Positions 7,078-15,611 of a DNA stretch of 43,243 nucleotides are shown here, in pieces. The notes under the pieces are model-generated. The model ran no database searches. It worked only from the letters and a program-made list of their open reading frames with translations, and was not told the DNA's origin. The translations under genes and the position numbers were made by a program. Numbering within the stretch: the first letter of the stretch is position 1; every line of letters begins with the position of its first letter. The DNA comes from a bacterium (lineage in GTDB: Bacteria > Bacillota > Clostridia > Lachnospirales > Lachnospiraceae), in assembly GCA_022774325.1 (NCBI GenBank), contig JALFNN010000061.1, forward strand, positions 1 to 43,243. The letters run 5' to 3'.

Positions 7078-8607
7078 TTATAAATATTTGCCTGCAATTT
7101 CTTTGAAGCGTTCCGGATTCTTTGCATACCAGTCATCATACAGCATACCGGAAGCGGAGATCTCTTCTCCAAGGTCTTTGAAAAATGCAGGGATATCGGT
7201 TTCCAGTATCGTTCCGAGCTGTTCGCCAAAACGTTCATGATTCTCTTCATCTTCTCCGTTGACCGTCATCACAAATGCAGAGACCGGTTTCCCGTCTACT
7301 TTCTTCATACCGCCGCGGAAGCCGATTTTGCCGATTTGGTGAGTTCCGCAGGAAGATGGACAGCCGGAAATGTGAATCTGAGGAAGAACACCGTCAGCAA
7401 AATCCCATTTTCTGGATTCGTTTACCAGAGTGGCAAGGAGAGCCTGAGAGTCACGGACACCTACCTGGCAAATAGAAGCGCCGATACATGCAACGGAAGA
7501 CTCGAATACGGTTCCGGCACTGTCGGATGTGATCTCCAGAATTCTCTCAGCTTCCTTTCCGGTACAGTTTATGATATATGCGCCTTCGTCCGGAGTGAGG
7601 CGAAGCTCAACACCATCCATGTCACAGATTGCTTCATAAAGGTCAACCAGTTTTTCTGGAGAAGGGCATCCGCCGATTGGATGATACTTGACAGCGTATA
7701 AACCATTTTGCTTTTGAGCAATAATTCGGGGAGAAACCACTTCAGAACCATCGCTGCATTTTGGAGAAACGCTATCGGAGATATGAAGAGTCAGATCCGG
7801 ACACTCTGCTTTTGCATCTTCTAGTTTCTTCAAATATTCTTCCGGCAGTTTGTCACCAAGCACATCCTGCATATAACGGGTTCTTGCTTTGGCACGATTC
7901 TCATAATTTCCATATGTGGTGAATAAACGAACCATTGCTTCAATATAATAGAGAATCTGGTCGGGACGGATTTTTTCAGCTACTGGAACCCCCATTTTAG
8001 GGTTGTTGCCCAGTCCACCTGCGCAGTACACGTCAAAGGTGCCGTCTTCTCTTGCGCAGAAACCAAGATCGCGGAATGTTGCGTGCGTCTGATTGGCAGG
8101 AGAATTTGAGAAACATACTTTTAATTTGCGGGGGAGTTTGACTGTTTTGATCAGCCGCATCAAGTAATCGGCAGCTGCATTGGCATATGGCATCACATCA
8201 AAATATTCGCCCTTTTCCACGCCACTCAGCGGAGAGACCATAACATTTCTTGGAAAATCACCGCCGCCTCCACGGGTCACGATGCCGGCGTCAAGCGCTG
8301 AAACGGACAGCTCACAGACTGTATCCGCGTTCAGATTGTGAAACTGGATGGTCTGACAGGTGGTAAAATGTACTTTGTCTATATGATATTTTCGGATTGC
8401 ATCTGCAATAAATCCGAGCTTTTCTTTTGTGACACGTCCTCCAGATAGACGCAGACGAAGCATGCTGGATTTCCCGCCGCGCTGTGCATAGCTGCCGAAT
8501 CCTCCGGAAAACCCCTTATATTCAGGAACTGTTACTTCGCCTGCATAAAATTTCCTTGTGACTGCTTCAAATTCTTCATAATCTTTTTGCCATTTGGTTG
8601 TCTGCAT
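7078..8607 (-). CDS. Siroheme/4Fe-4S nitrite or sulfite reductase family protein
   Basis: 509 residues. It belongs to the ferredoxin-dependent nitrite/sulfite reductase family, which carries out six-electron reduction of nitrite to ammonia or sulfite to sulfide on coupled siroheme and 4Fe-4S centres. The cluster cysteines are visible as C374 and C380 (CIGASIC, CX5C) and C416 and C420 (CPSSC, CX3C). The N-terminal half holds MLRLRLSGGRVT and HFTTCQTIQFHNL, the substrate-binding ferrodoxin-like repeat. The start ATG 8607 follows AAAGGAG by 8 bases. It stands alone with no siroheme or cysteine genes nearby. Sulfite and nitrite specificity cannot be separated by eye. Confidence 0.88.
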   Translation of the reverse strand: MQTTKWQKDYEEFEAVTRKFYAGEVTVPEYKGFSGGFGSYAQRGGKSSMLRLRLSGGRVTKEKLGFIADAIRKYHIDKVHFTTCQTIQFHNLNADTVCELSVSALDAGIVTRGGGGDFPRNVMVSPLSGVEKGEYFDVMPYANAAADYLMRLIKTVKLPRKLKVCFSNSPANQTHATFRDLGFCAREDGTFDVYCAGGLGNNPKMGVPVAEKIRPDQILYYIEAMVRLFTTYGNYENRAKARTRYMQDVLGDKLPEEYLKKLEDAKAECPDLTLHISDSVSPKCSDGSEVVSPRIIAQKQNGLYAVKYHPIGGCPSPEKLVDLYEAICDMDGVELRLTPDEGAYIINCTGKEAERILEITSDSAGTVFESSVACIGASICQVGVRDSQALLATLVNESRKWDFADGVLPQIHISGCPSSCGTHQIGKIGFRGGMKKVDGKPVSAFVMTVNGEDEENHERFGEQLGTILETDIPAFFKDLGEEISASGMLYDDWYAKNPERFKEIAGKYL

Positions 8608-8644
8608 AGTTATACTCCTTTGATAAAGAATTTAAGATATCTAT

Positions 8645-8673
8645 ATAATAGCCAGTTTATATAAAAAAATCAA
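8645..8673 (-). promoter_or_regulatory. Promoter of the siroheme reductase gene
   Basis: On the minus strand TTGATT (plus 8668-8673) and TATTAT (plus 8645-8650) are separated by 17 bases, about 40 bases ahead of the start codon. Confidence 0.5.
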
Positions 8674-8753
8674 TTTACTTTCAATATTTTACAAATGACT
8701 CGATTTGCTATATAGTGATGAGTAACAGCTAGTGGTAAGCGAGGAGGCAGAGT

Positions 8754-10568
8754 ATGAAAGTTTTGTTAACTGCTATAAATGCAAAATATATACATTCTAA
8801 TCTTGCTGTTTATAGTCTGAAAGCGTATGCCGAGGAGAAGATGCAAGGTACGGAGAAAGAGAATGATGTCAGGATAGAAATTGCGGAATATACGATCAAT
8901 CAGCAGACGGATGAGATATTAATGGATATTTATAAAAGAAAGCCGGATATGCTATGCTTGTCATGTTATATTTGGAATTTGATCTATGTTGAAGAGATTG
9001 TGCGCGAAATACGCAAAATTTTGCCGGATGTGATCCTGTGGCTGGGGGGCCCGGAGGTATCTTATGATGCGGCAGATGTGTTGAGACGGCTCCCGGAAGT
9101 GGATGGTGTGATGATGGGGGAAGGCGAGAAGACTTTTGCAGAGCTTCTGATGCATTATAATAAAAGCAGTCGGAATCAGACAAAAGAACTGGCCGAGATT
9201 CCGGGAATCACTTATCGGCGGTTCTCAGATGTAATTCAGACGGAAGAGATAGGCGAAAATGAATGGCGGCCGGTAATGAATCTGAGTGATGTTCCGTTTG
9301 TATATCATAATATGAAAGATTTTGAAAACAAGATCATATACTACGAATCCAGCAGGGGATGTCCGTTTTCATGCAGTTACTGTCTGTCATCGGTGGATAA
9401 GTGCCTGAGATTTCGCAATTTAGAACTGGTAAAAAAGGAGCTGCAATTTTTGATTGATCATAAAGTGCCGCAAGTGAAATTTGTTGACAGGACATTCAAT
9501 TGTAGTCATAACCATGCGATGACGATCTGGAGCTATATCATGGATCATGATAATGGCATTACGAATTTTCATTTTGAAGTTTCTGCGGATCTTCTGAATG
9601 AAGAGGAACTGGAACTGATGAGCCGGATGCGCCCGGGACTGATTCAGCTGGAAATTGGGGTACAGTCTACAAATCTTGAGACGATCCGTGAAATACACCG
9701 TACAATGCGTTTTGGAGAAGTGGCGCGGATCGTGAAGAGAATTCATTCATTTGGAAATATTCACCAGCACCTGGATCTGATTGCCGGGCTTCCGTTTGAA
9801 GACTATGAAAGTTTTGAAAGATCGTTTAATGATGTTTATGCTCTGCAGCCGGAGCAGCTTCAGCTGGGATTTTTAAAAGTGCTGAAAGGATCCTATATGG
9901 AAGAACATAAAGAAGAATATGAACTGGCTGCGAAAAGTCTTCCGCCTTATGAAGTGCTGTACACAAAGTGGCTGCCCTATGATGATATACTACGACTTAA
10001 AGGAATTGAAGAGATGGTTGAAATGTATTATAACAGCAGACAGTTTTGCCATAGTTTACCGTATATCATCCGTTTATATGAAAGCCCATTTGCTTTTTTT
10101 GAGGATCTGAGCCGCTTTTATGAAGAAAGAGGAATGAATCATGTGAGCCATTCCAGAGTAACTCGTTATGAGATACTTCTGGATTTTACAGAAGAACGGG
10201 ATCCCGAACATACGGAGGAATATCGACAGTTGATGACGTTGGATTACTTCCTTCGGGAAAATGCGAAAAACCGGCCGGAATTTGCAGGAGAAGAACGAAT
10301 TTCAAAAGAAGAGGAAAAGGAATTCTATGATCAGGAAGCAAAGAAACACCGGTATCTGGCTGGATATGAGGATTACGACAGAAGGCAACTGCGAAAAATG
10401 ACACATCTCGAAGCGTTTTCCTTTGATGTGCTTGGAAATATGAGTTCCAGACGGGTGATTCTGTTGTTTGACTATCAGAACAGGAGTCCGCTGAATCATG
10501 AGGCAGCGATTCATACGATCTGTGAAGAGGTCTATGAAAAAAGCGAGGCTTGTGTATTGCAAAAATGA
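8754..10568 (+). CDS. B12-binding domain radical SAM protein
   Basis: 604 residues. The N-terminal 1-135 look like a cobalamin-binding Rossmann domain (LLTAINAKYIHSNLAVYSL, LWLGGPEVSYDA, GEGEKTF). The radical SAM core follows, with the 4Fe-4S ligands C203, C207 and C210 in RGCPFSCSYC. The C-terminal third resembles the domain (DUF4080-like, from memory) that accompanies this group in Firmicutes. Start ATG 8754 follows GCGAGGAGGCAGAGT. The substrate is unknown; relatives are methyltransferases, cyclases or modifying enzymes. No biosynthetic cluster surrounds it, so a housekeeping modification role is more likely than secondary metabolism. Confidence 0.9.
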   Translation: MKVLLTAINAKYIHSNLAVYSLKAYAEEKMQGTEKENDVRIEIAEYTINQQTDEILMDIYKRKPDMLCLSCYIWNLIYVEEIVREIRKILPDVILWLGGPEVSYDAADVLRRLPEVDGVMMGEGEKTFAELLMHYNKSSRNQTKELAEIPGITYRRFSDVIQTEEIGENEWRPVMNLSDVPFVYHNMKDFENKIIYYESSRGCPFSCSYCLSSVDKCLRFRNLELVKKELQFLIDHKVPQVKFVDRTFNCSHNHAMTIWSYIMDHDNGITNFHFEVSADLLNEEELELMSRMRPGLIQLEIGVQSTNLETIREIHRTMRFGEVARIVKRIHSFGNIHQHLDLIAGLPFEDYESFERSFNDVYALQPEQLQLGFLKVLKGSYMEEHKEEYELAAKSLPPYEVLYTKWLPYDDILRLKGIEEMVEMYYNSRQFCHSLPYIIRLYESPFAFFEDLSRFYEERGMNHVSHSRVTRYEILLDFTEERDPEHTEEYRQLMTLDYFLRENAKNRPEFAGEERISKEEEKEFYDQEAKKHRYLAGYEDYDRRQLRKMTHLEAFSFDVLGNMSSRRVILLFDYQNRSPLNHEAAIHTICEEVYEKSEACVLQK

Positions 10569-10616
10569 GGCAAAGAGTATAAAATGTAAAGAAATATGCA
10601 TGTAGAGGTGAAAACA

Positions 10617-10715
10617 ATGTTCAATCGTAAAAAGACACAGAGAGCAGCAGCAGTGATCATCCTCGTAGTCATTGCGGCGATGGTGGTTACGATGGTACTG
10701 CCGTATTTGATTTAG
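10617..10715 (+). CDS. 32-residue single-pass membrane peptide
   Basis: ATG 10617 to TAG 10713-10715 encodes 32 residues starting MFNRKKTQRAAAV. A positively charged N-terminus (R4, K5, K6, R9) is followed by a hydrophobic stretch of about 20 residues, rich in Ile, Val and Ala, ending PYLI. The layout predicts a cytoplasmic N-terminus and one membrane helix. AGAGG lies 8 bases before the ATG. It sits between the radical SAM gene and the VanW gene, on the same strand with short gaps of 48 and 42 bases. I recall similar tiny membrane proteins in Lachnospiraceae, but no function. Confidence 0.6.
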   Translation: MFNRKKTQRAAAVIILVVIAAMVVTMVLPYLI

Positions 10716-10757
10716 GAGCGGTAAAACAAGAAGTGCAGCAAAGAGGGGAAACTGGCA

Positions 10758-12287
10758 ATGCCGAAGCGTAAAAGAAAACCGCATTTGAGCAAAAAAGCGA
10801 GAAGAAGGAAAAAACAGAGAATCGCCTATCTAAGCGGTTTGTTTTTGCTGTGTATTTTGCTGGTTTGCGGTATCTCTTATGGTTTGCTTTATCGTTATGT
10901 GAATAAAACAGAGGAAGATAAAATCAGTAATCATATCTATATAGGGAAAGTAGAACTGTCTGGTATGACAAAAGAGCAGGCAAAAGATGCTGTAGAGAAA
11001 AAGATGGCGGAATACAGACAGCTCAAAGTAACTCTCAAAGTTGGAGAACAGACCGCTAAGACAACACTTGGTGATCTGGGAATTGAAATGAAAGATGTGG
11101 ATAAGCTGATAGAAGAGGCAGTCTCTTATGGGAAAGAGGGATCAGTCTGGAAGCGTTTCCGGCAGATCCGGAAGCTGGGAAAAAATGAACTGGTGCTTGA
11201 CGACACGTATCAGCTGGATGGAGAGAGTGCAAAATCAGTTTTAACTGAAAAGGCGCTTCCTATGGAGACGCGTGCTGTGGATGCTACGATTACTCATAAA
11301 GGTTCCGGATTTGAGATTACGGATGAGGCGGCGGGAAATAAGATTAAAATCGAAGAATCTCTGGCGAATCTTGAAAAATATTTAAATGAAAAATGGAAAT
11401 ATAAAGAAATTACGCTGGAACTGGTTCAGGAATCGGAAGCACCCTCGGTGACAAGAGCAGATCTGGAATCAATCCGGGATGAACTGGGGTCTTATTCCAC
11501 ACAAGCCGGATACGGTGACCGGGTGAAAAATATCCGAAGAGCAGCAGAGCTTCTCAATGGAACACTTTTGATGCCGGGCGAAGAACTCTCGGTAGAACAG
11601 ACCTTGGCACCGTATACAGAAGAGAATGGATATGTGGCCGGCAGCGCTTATGAGAACGGGCAGGTCGTTCAAAATATCGGAGGAGGTCTCTGTCAGGTAT
11701 CTACGACGCTGTATAACGCGGTTCTTTATTCGGAACTGGAAGTTACTGAGCGATGTGCACATTCTATGATCGTCAATTATGTGGAGCCATCGAGGGATGC
11801 GGCAATTGCAGAAGGTGTGAAAGATTTTAAATTTAAAAATAATTATGATACCCCGATCCTGATTGAGGGATACGTTGACAGTAATAATAAGGTCTGGTTC
11901 TATATTTACGGAAAAGATACCAGGGCCGAAGGCCATTCAGTAGAATTTGAAAGTGAAACACTCGAGCGCACAGAATATTCGAAGAAATATGTAGAAGATC
12001 CGGATAGTGCGATCGGTTCGATGGAAGAAGAGGGAACAGCAATCAATGGACGTACGGCAAGGCTTTGGAAAGTTGTTTATGAGAATGGACAGGAGGTCAG
12101 TCGCGACGTTATTAATAACAGTACATATAAAGCTTCGGAAGTAACAGTGAAAGTCGGAACGGCTTCGGGAAGTGCAGAAGCATCCAAGCTGATAAGAACT
12201 GCAATTCAGAGTCAGAATGAAGATAAGATCCGGGTAGCTGTAAGTGAGGCAAGAACACTTCAGAGTGGTTCCGGGGAAGGAGAATAG
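10758..12287 (+). CDS. VanW family envelope protein with peptidoglycan-binding-like and G5 domains
   Basis: 509 residues. A basic N-terminus (residues 1-22) precedes a membrane anchor at about 23-46, so most of the protein should lie outside the cell. Residues about 65-210 resemble the putative peptidoglycan-binding (PG_binding_4-like) domain. Residues about 240-375 form the VanW domain, with PGEELSVEQTLAPYT, QNIGGGLCQVSTTLYNAVLY and YDTPILIEGY. Residues about 390-465 fit a G5 domain. VanW is named from vancomycin clusters, but most genomic copies are unlinked to resistance, as here. A role in cell-wall maintenance is the usual inference. The next gene starts 3 bases after its stop. Confidence 0.88.
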   Translation: MPKRKRKPHLSKKARRRKKQRIAYLSGLFLLCILLVCGISYGLLYRYVNKTEEDKISNHIYIGKVELSGMTKEQAKDAVEKKMAEYRQLKVTLKVGEQTAKTTLGDLGIEMKDVDKLIEEAVSYGKEGSVWKRFRQIRKLGKNELVLDDTYQLDGESAKSVLTEKALPMETRAVDATITHKGSGFEITDEAAGNKIKIEESLANLEKYLNEKWKYKEITLELVQESEAPSVTRADLESIRDELGSYSTQAGYGDRVKNIRRAAELLNGTLLMPGEELSVEQTLAPYTEENGYVAGSAYENGQVVQNIGGGLCQVSTTLYNAVLYSELEVTERCAHSMIVNYVEPSRDAAIAEGVKDFKFKNNYDTPILIEGYVDSNNKVWFYIYGKDTRAEGHSVEFESETLERTEYSKKYVEDPDSAIGSMEEEGTAINGRTARLWKVVYENGQEVSRDVINNSTYKASEVTVKVGTASGSAEASKLIRTAIQSQNEDKIRVAVSEARTLQSGSGEGE

Positions 12288-12290
12288 CGG

Positions 12291-13271
12291 ATGAAACCGG
12301 GAAAGATATCGCAGACCGTATACAGACGGTCCGTCTTGAAACAATTGAATACAGACGTACATGCGGCATTTTTTCCGCCGGCTAAGGAGGAGTGCTGTTA
12401 TGGGATTAAGGCTGATCCGGGTGAGATGATTCTTTCATCTGGCGTTTCTCTCTATGGCAATGAAAAAGATTTGTGTGTGTTTGCCATAGCACAGGTATGT
12501 AATGCGCTTGCGACAAGAGGAGCATCACCGAAAGGAGTCAGCATTCAGATCATGTTGCCTGAATTTGCGTATGAATCCAGATTGAAAGCGATGATGCAGA
12601 CATCTTCGGAAGCTGCAAAAGAATATGGCATAGAGATTCTTGCGGCAGACGTACAGAATGTTCCTGGAATACAGACGACGATCGTGAACGTGACGGCAGT
12701 GGGAACGACAAAGAGAATACTGCAGAGCTGCAAGGCGCCTGCAGGGCAGGATATTGTGCAGATCAAGTGGATCGGTCTGGAGGGAACGTTAAGAATATTA
12801 AAGGCCAGACAGGAAAGTCTTGCTAAGCATTTTCCATCTGCGTTTTTGAAACAGACTGCGTCTTATGAAAAAGAGCTCATTTCGCTCAAAGAAATGAAAG
12901 CTGCTGATGCCATAGGCGTATCTGCCATGCATCAGATTGGAGACGGTGGAATCCTTGCGGCACTCTGGGAACTGGCAGAAGGAGCGGATATCGGTCTTTC
13001 TGTAGACATGAGGAGGATTCCCGTAAAACAGGAAACAATCGAAGTGTGTGAATATTTTCATCTCAATCCTTATCAGCTTACCAGTACGGGAAGTATCCTG
13101 GTAATTACGCCGAAAGGGGAAGAGTTGGCAGATACGCTTACAAGGGAAGGAATGGCGGCAGCCGTGATCGGACATACGACGGCGGGCCGTGAAAGAATCA
13201 TCCTGAACCAGGGAGAAATACGGTATATTGATCGCCCTGCACCGGATGAATTGACGAAGATTTTAATTTAG
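12291..13271 (+). CDS. AIR synthase-related (HypE/PurM-like fold) protein
   Basis: 326 residues. The family fold is that of PurM, HypE, SelD and ThiL, which bind ATP at a dimer interface. Visible family features are the early KPGKISQTVYRRSVLK, DPGEMILSSGVSLYG, the helix CVFAIAQVCNALATRGASP, VQNVPGIQTTIVNVTAVG and the late GSILVITPKGEELADTLT. The start lies 3 bases after the VanW gene, so the two are almost certainly co-translated. No hydrogenase maturation genes are nearby, so a HypE role is not supported. The function is unknown. It is a recurrent but uncharacterised Clostridia protein as far as I recall. Confidence 0.75.
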   Translation: MKPGKISQTVYRRSVLKQLNTDVHAAFFPPAKEECCYGIKADPGEMILSSGVSLYGNEKDLCVFAIAQVCNALATRGASPKGVSIQIMLPEFAYESRLKAMMQTSSEAAKEYGIEILAADVQNVPGIQTTIVNVTAVGTTKRILQSCKAPAGQDIVQIKWIGLEGTLRILKARQESLAKHFPSAFLKQTASYEKELISLKEMKAADAIGVSAMHQIGDGGILAALWELAEGADIGLSVDMRRIPVKQETIEVCEYFHLNPYQLTSTGSILVITPKGEELADTLTREGMAAAVIGHTTAGRERIILNQGEIRYIDRPAPDELTKILI

Positions 13272-13317
13272 ACGGGATCGACATGACCCGTTATCGGATA
13301 TTCTGGAGGATAGAATC

Positions 13318-13815
13318 ATGGAAAATAAAGAAACAAGAAGAGCAATTCTGAATTATATTGAGCGTAATAGCAAAGCGAACCTTGGCGAACTTGCTATTAT
13401 GCTGGGAACGGATGAAGTAACGGTAGCAAATGAGATTGCCGCTATGGAGAAGGAAAAGATCATTTGTGGATATCATACGATTATTGACTGGGATAAAGCA
13501 GGTTCAGATATGATTACGGCATTGATTGAAGTAAGAGTGACCCCGCAGAGAGATCAGGGCTTTGATAAAATTGCTGAGAGAATTTACAATTTTCCGGAAG
13601 TGACTGCTGTGTACCTGATTTCAGGCGGTTATGATCTGATGGTCATTCTGGAAGGATGGACATTGAAAGGGGTATCTCAGTTTGTGTCTGAGAAACTGGC
13701 GCCGATCGAATCAATTATTGGAACATCTACATATTTTATCTTGAAGAAATATAAAGACCATGGAACCATCATGGTACCGCAGAAGAAGGAAGAAAGGATG
13801 TTGGTGACACCGTAA
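13318..13815 (+). CDS. Lrp/AsnC family transcriptional regulator
   Basis: 165 residues. Residues about 1-60 form the winged helix-turn-helix (ILNYIERNSKANLGELAIML, TVANEIAAMEKEKIICGY). Residues about 68-145 form the RAM ligand-binding domain (ITALIEVRVTPQRDQGFDKI, GYDLMVILEGWTLKG). Start ATG 13318 follows GGAGGATAGAATC. Its stop TAA shares one base with the ATG of the aminotransferase (taATG), so the two are coupled. Regulators of this kind often control the adjacent amino-acid gene in response to an amino acid; that is inference. Confidence 0.92.
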   Translation: MENKETRRAILNYIERNSKANLGELAIMLGTDEVTVANEIAAMEKEKIICGYHTIIDWDKAGSDMITALIEVRVTPQRDQGFDKIAERIYNFPEVTAVYLISGGYDLMVILEGWTLKGVSQFVSEKLAPIESIIGTSTYFILKKYKDHGTIMVPQKKEERMLVTP

Positions 13816-14996
13816 TGAGAAATCCATTATCACAGAAAGTAGTACAATTAGAACCATCAGGGATTCGTAAGTTTTTTGATATTGTAAATGAAATGAAGGA
13901 TGCGATTTCACTGGGCGTTGGAGAACCGGATTTTGATACGCCATGGAGAATCCGTGAAGAAGGAATCTATTCGTTGGAAAGAGGACGTACATTTTATACA
14001 TCGAATGCAGGGCTTAAGGAACTGAAGATCGAGATTGCAAATTATCTGAAAGACAGGGTAAATGTAGAATATGATCCTTATCACGAAGTCCTCGTGACTG
14101 TAGGAGGCAGTGAAGCGATTGATATGATGTTTCGTGCTATGCTGGATCCGGGAGATGAAGTGTTGATACCGCAGCCGAGTTATGTGTCCTATCTTCCGTG
14201 TGCATTTATGGCAGACGGAGTGCCGGTTGTAATTCCCCTGAAGAACGAGAATCAGTTTAAACTGACGGCAGAAGAACTGGAAGCGGCGATTACACCGAAG
14301 AGCAAGATTCTGGTCATGCCGTTCCCGAATAATCCCACGGGAGCAATTATGACTTCCGAGGATCTGAAGCCGATTATGGATGTGGTGATCAAGCATGATC
14401 TGTTTGTGCTCTCGGATGAAATCTACTCTGAATTAAGTTATATGGGAGATCATGTTTCCATTGCAAGTTTTCCGGGAATGAAAGAAAGAACGATTCTGGT
14501 TAACGGCTTTTCAAAGGGGTTTGCCATGACCGGATGGAGATTGGGGTATGCCTGCGGACCGGCAGAAATCATTGCACAAATGACAAAGATTCATCAGTAT
14601 GCAATTATGTGCGCACCGACAAACAGTCAGTATGCAGCAGTGGAAGCGCTCAGAAACTGCCGCGGAGAAGTGGCTAAGATGCGCGAAGCTTATAATCAGA
14701 GAAGACGTTTTCTGGTTCATGAATTGAGAAGAATGGGATTGGAATGTTTTGAACCATACGGTGCTTTTTATATTTTCCCAAGTATCAAGGAATTTGGAAT
14801 GACTTCGGAAGAATTCGCCACAAGATTCCTTGAAGAGGAGAAGGTGGCGGTCGTTCCGGGCAACGCTTTCGGAGCCAGCGGAGAAGGATTCGTGAGAATT
14901 TCTTATGCATATTCTCTGGAAGATCTGAAAGAAGCGCTTGGACGTCTGGAACGGTTTATTACAAGGCTGCGTACACAGAAAATAAAAGAAGTCTAA
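13815..14996 (+). CDS. PLP-dependent aminotransferase, class I/II
   Basis: 393 residues, fold-type I. Key residues are the Schiff-base lysine K234 (NGFSKGFAMTGWRLGY), D201 and Y204 for the cofactor (LSDEIYSELSY), N173 in PNNPTG and the distal substrate-carboxylate arginine in EGFVRISYAY. The N-terminal SLGVGEPDFDTPW is typical of aspartate/aromatic aminotransferase subgroup I-gamma, often annotated as patA or aspC-like. The exact amino donor is not deducible. It is coupled to the Lrp regulator by a one-base overlap and followed after 24 bases by trmL. Confidence 0.92.
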   Translation: MRNPLSQKVVQLEPSGIRKFFDIVNEMKDAISLGVGEPDFDTPWRIREEGIYSLERGRTFYTSNAGLKELKIEIANYLKDRVNVEYDPYHEVLVTVGGSEAIDMMFRAMLDPGDEVLIPQPSYVSYLPCAFMADGVPVVIPLKNENQFKLTAEELEAAITPKSKILVMPFPNNPTGAIMTSEDLKPIMDVVIKHDLFVLSDEIYSELSYMGDHVSIASFPGMKERTILVNGFSKGFAMTGWRLGYACGPAEIIAQMTKIHQYAIMCAPTNSQYAAVEALRNCRGEVAKMREAYNQRRRFLVHELRRMGLECFEPYGAFYIFPSIKEFGMTSEEFATRFLEEEKVAVVPGNAFGASGEGFVRISYAYSLEDLKEALGRLERFITRLRTQKIKEV

Positions 14997-15020
14997 CTTT
15001 TATGACAGAGGAGAACTGGG

Positions 15021-15518
15021 ATGCTGAATATTGTATTGTTTGAACCGGAGATACCTGCGAATACAGGCAATATTGGCCGCACCTGTGTTGCGACGAACAC
15101 CAGGCTGCATCTGATAGAACCACTTGGCTTTAGGCTGGATGAGAAAAGCCTGAAGCGTGCGGGAATGGATTACTGGAAGGATCTGGATGTTACCACATAT
15201 ATCGATTACCAGGATTTTATGGAGAGGAATCCGGGAGTGAAGATTTACATGGCGACCACGAAATCTCCGAATTTATATACGGACGTGCATTATGAGCCTG
15301 ACTGCTACATTATGTTCGGAAAAGAAAGCGCCGGAATTCCTGAGGAGATTCTGATTCATCATAAAGAGGATTCGATACGGATCCCGATGGTAGGAGACAT
15401 TCGTTCATTGAATCTGGGAAATTCTGTCGCGATTGTATTGTATGAGGCGTTGAGACAGAACGGATTTGCGGGGATGAATACAGAGGGACATCTTCACAGA
15501 CTGGAATGGGATGTATAA
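15021..15518 (+). CDS. trmL: tRNA (cytidine/uridine-34 2'-O)-methyltransferase
   Basis: 165 residues, SPOUT superfamily. It methylates the ribose of the wobble base in tRNA-Leu isoacceptors using SAM. The family's motifs are complete: NIVLFEPEIPANTGNIGRTC at the N-terminus, FGKESAGIPEEIL in the middle and IPMVGDIRSLNLGNSVAIVL in the trefoil knot at the C-terminus. Length is typical. Start ATG 15021 follows AGAGGAGAACTGGG. A terminator follows its stop. Confidence 0.95.
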   Translation: MLNIVLFEPEIPANTGNIGRTCVATNTRLHLIEPLGFRLDEKSLKRAGMDYWKDLDVTTYIDYQDFMERNPGVKIYMATTKSPNLYTDVHYEPDCYIMFGKESAGIPEEILIHHKEDSIRIPMVGDIRSLNLGNSVAIVLYEALRQNGFAGMNTEGHLHRLEWDV

Positions 15519-15544
15519 GAAGAAAGGTTTTGCATCGTAAAATA

Positions 15545-15591
15545 ACAGTCGGGAAACAGATAAGAACTTGTCTGTTCCCCGACTGTTTTAA
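15545..15591. terminator. Terminator between trmL and the aldo/keto reductase gene
   Basis: ACAGTCGGGAAACAGA and TGTCTGTTCCCCGACTGT pair over about 15 bp, followed by TTTTA; the minus-strand side is AT-rich too. It separates the convergent trmL and reductase genes. Confidence 0.8.
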
Positions 15592-15611
15592 TGTGTTGAA
15601 AAATCTTATCC

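Noticed and set aside
10758-12287. Vancomycin resistance locus
   Set aside because: The VanW domain occurs alone; no vanH, vanA/B ligase, vanX or vanRS genes are present, and VanW proteins are widespread without resistance.
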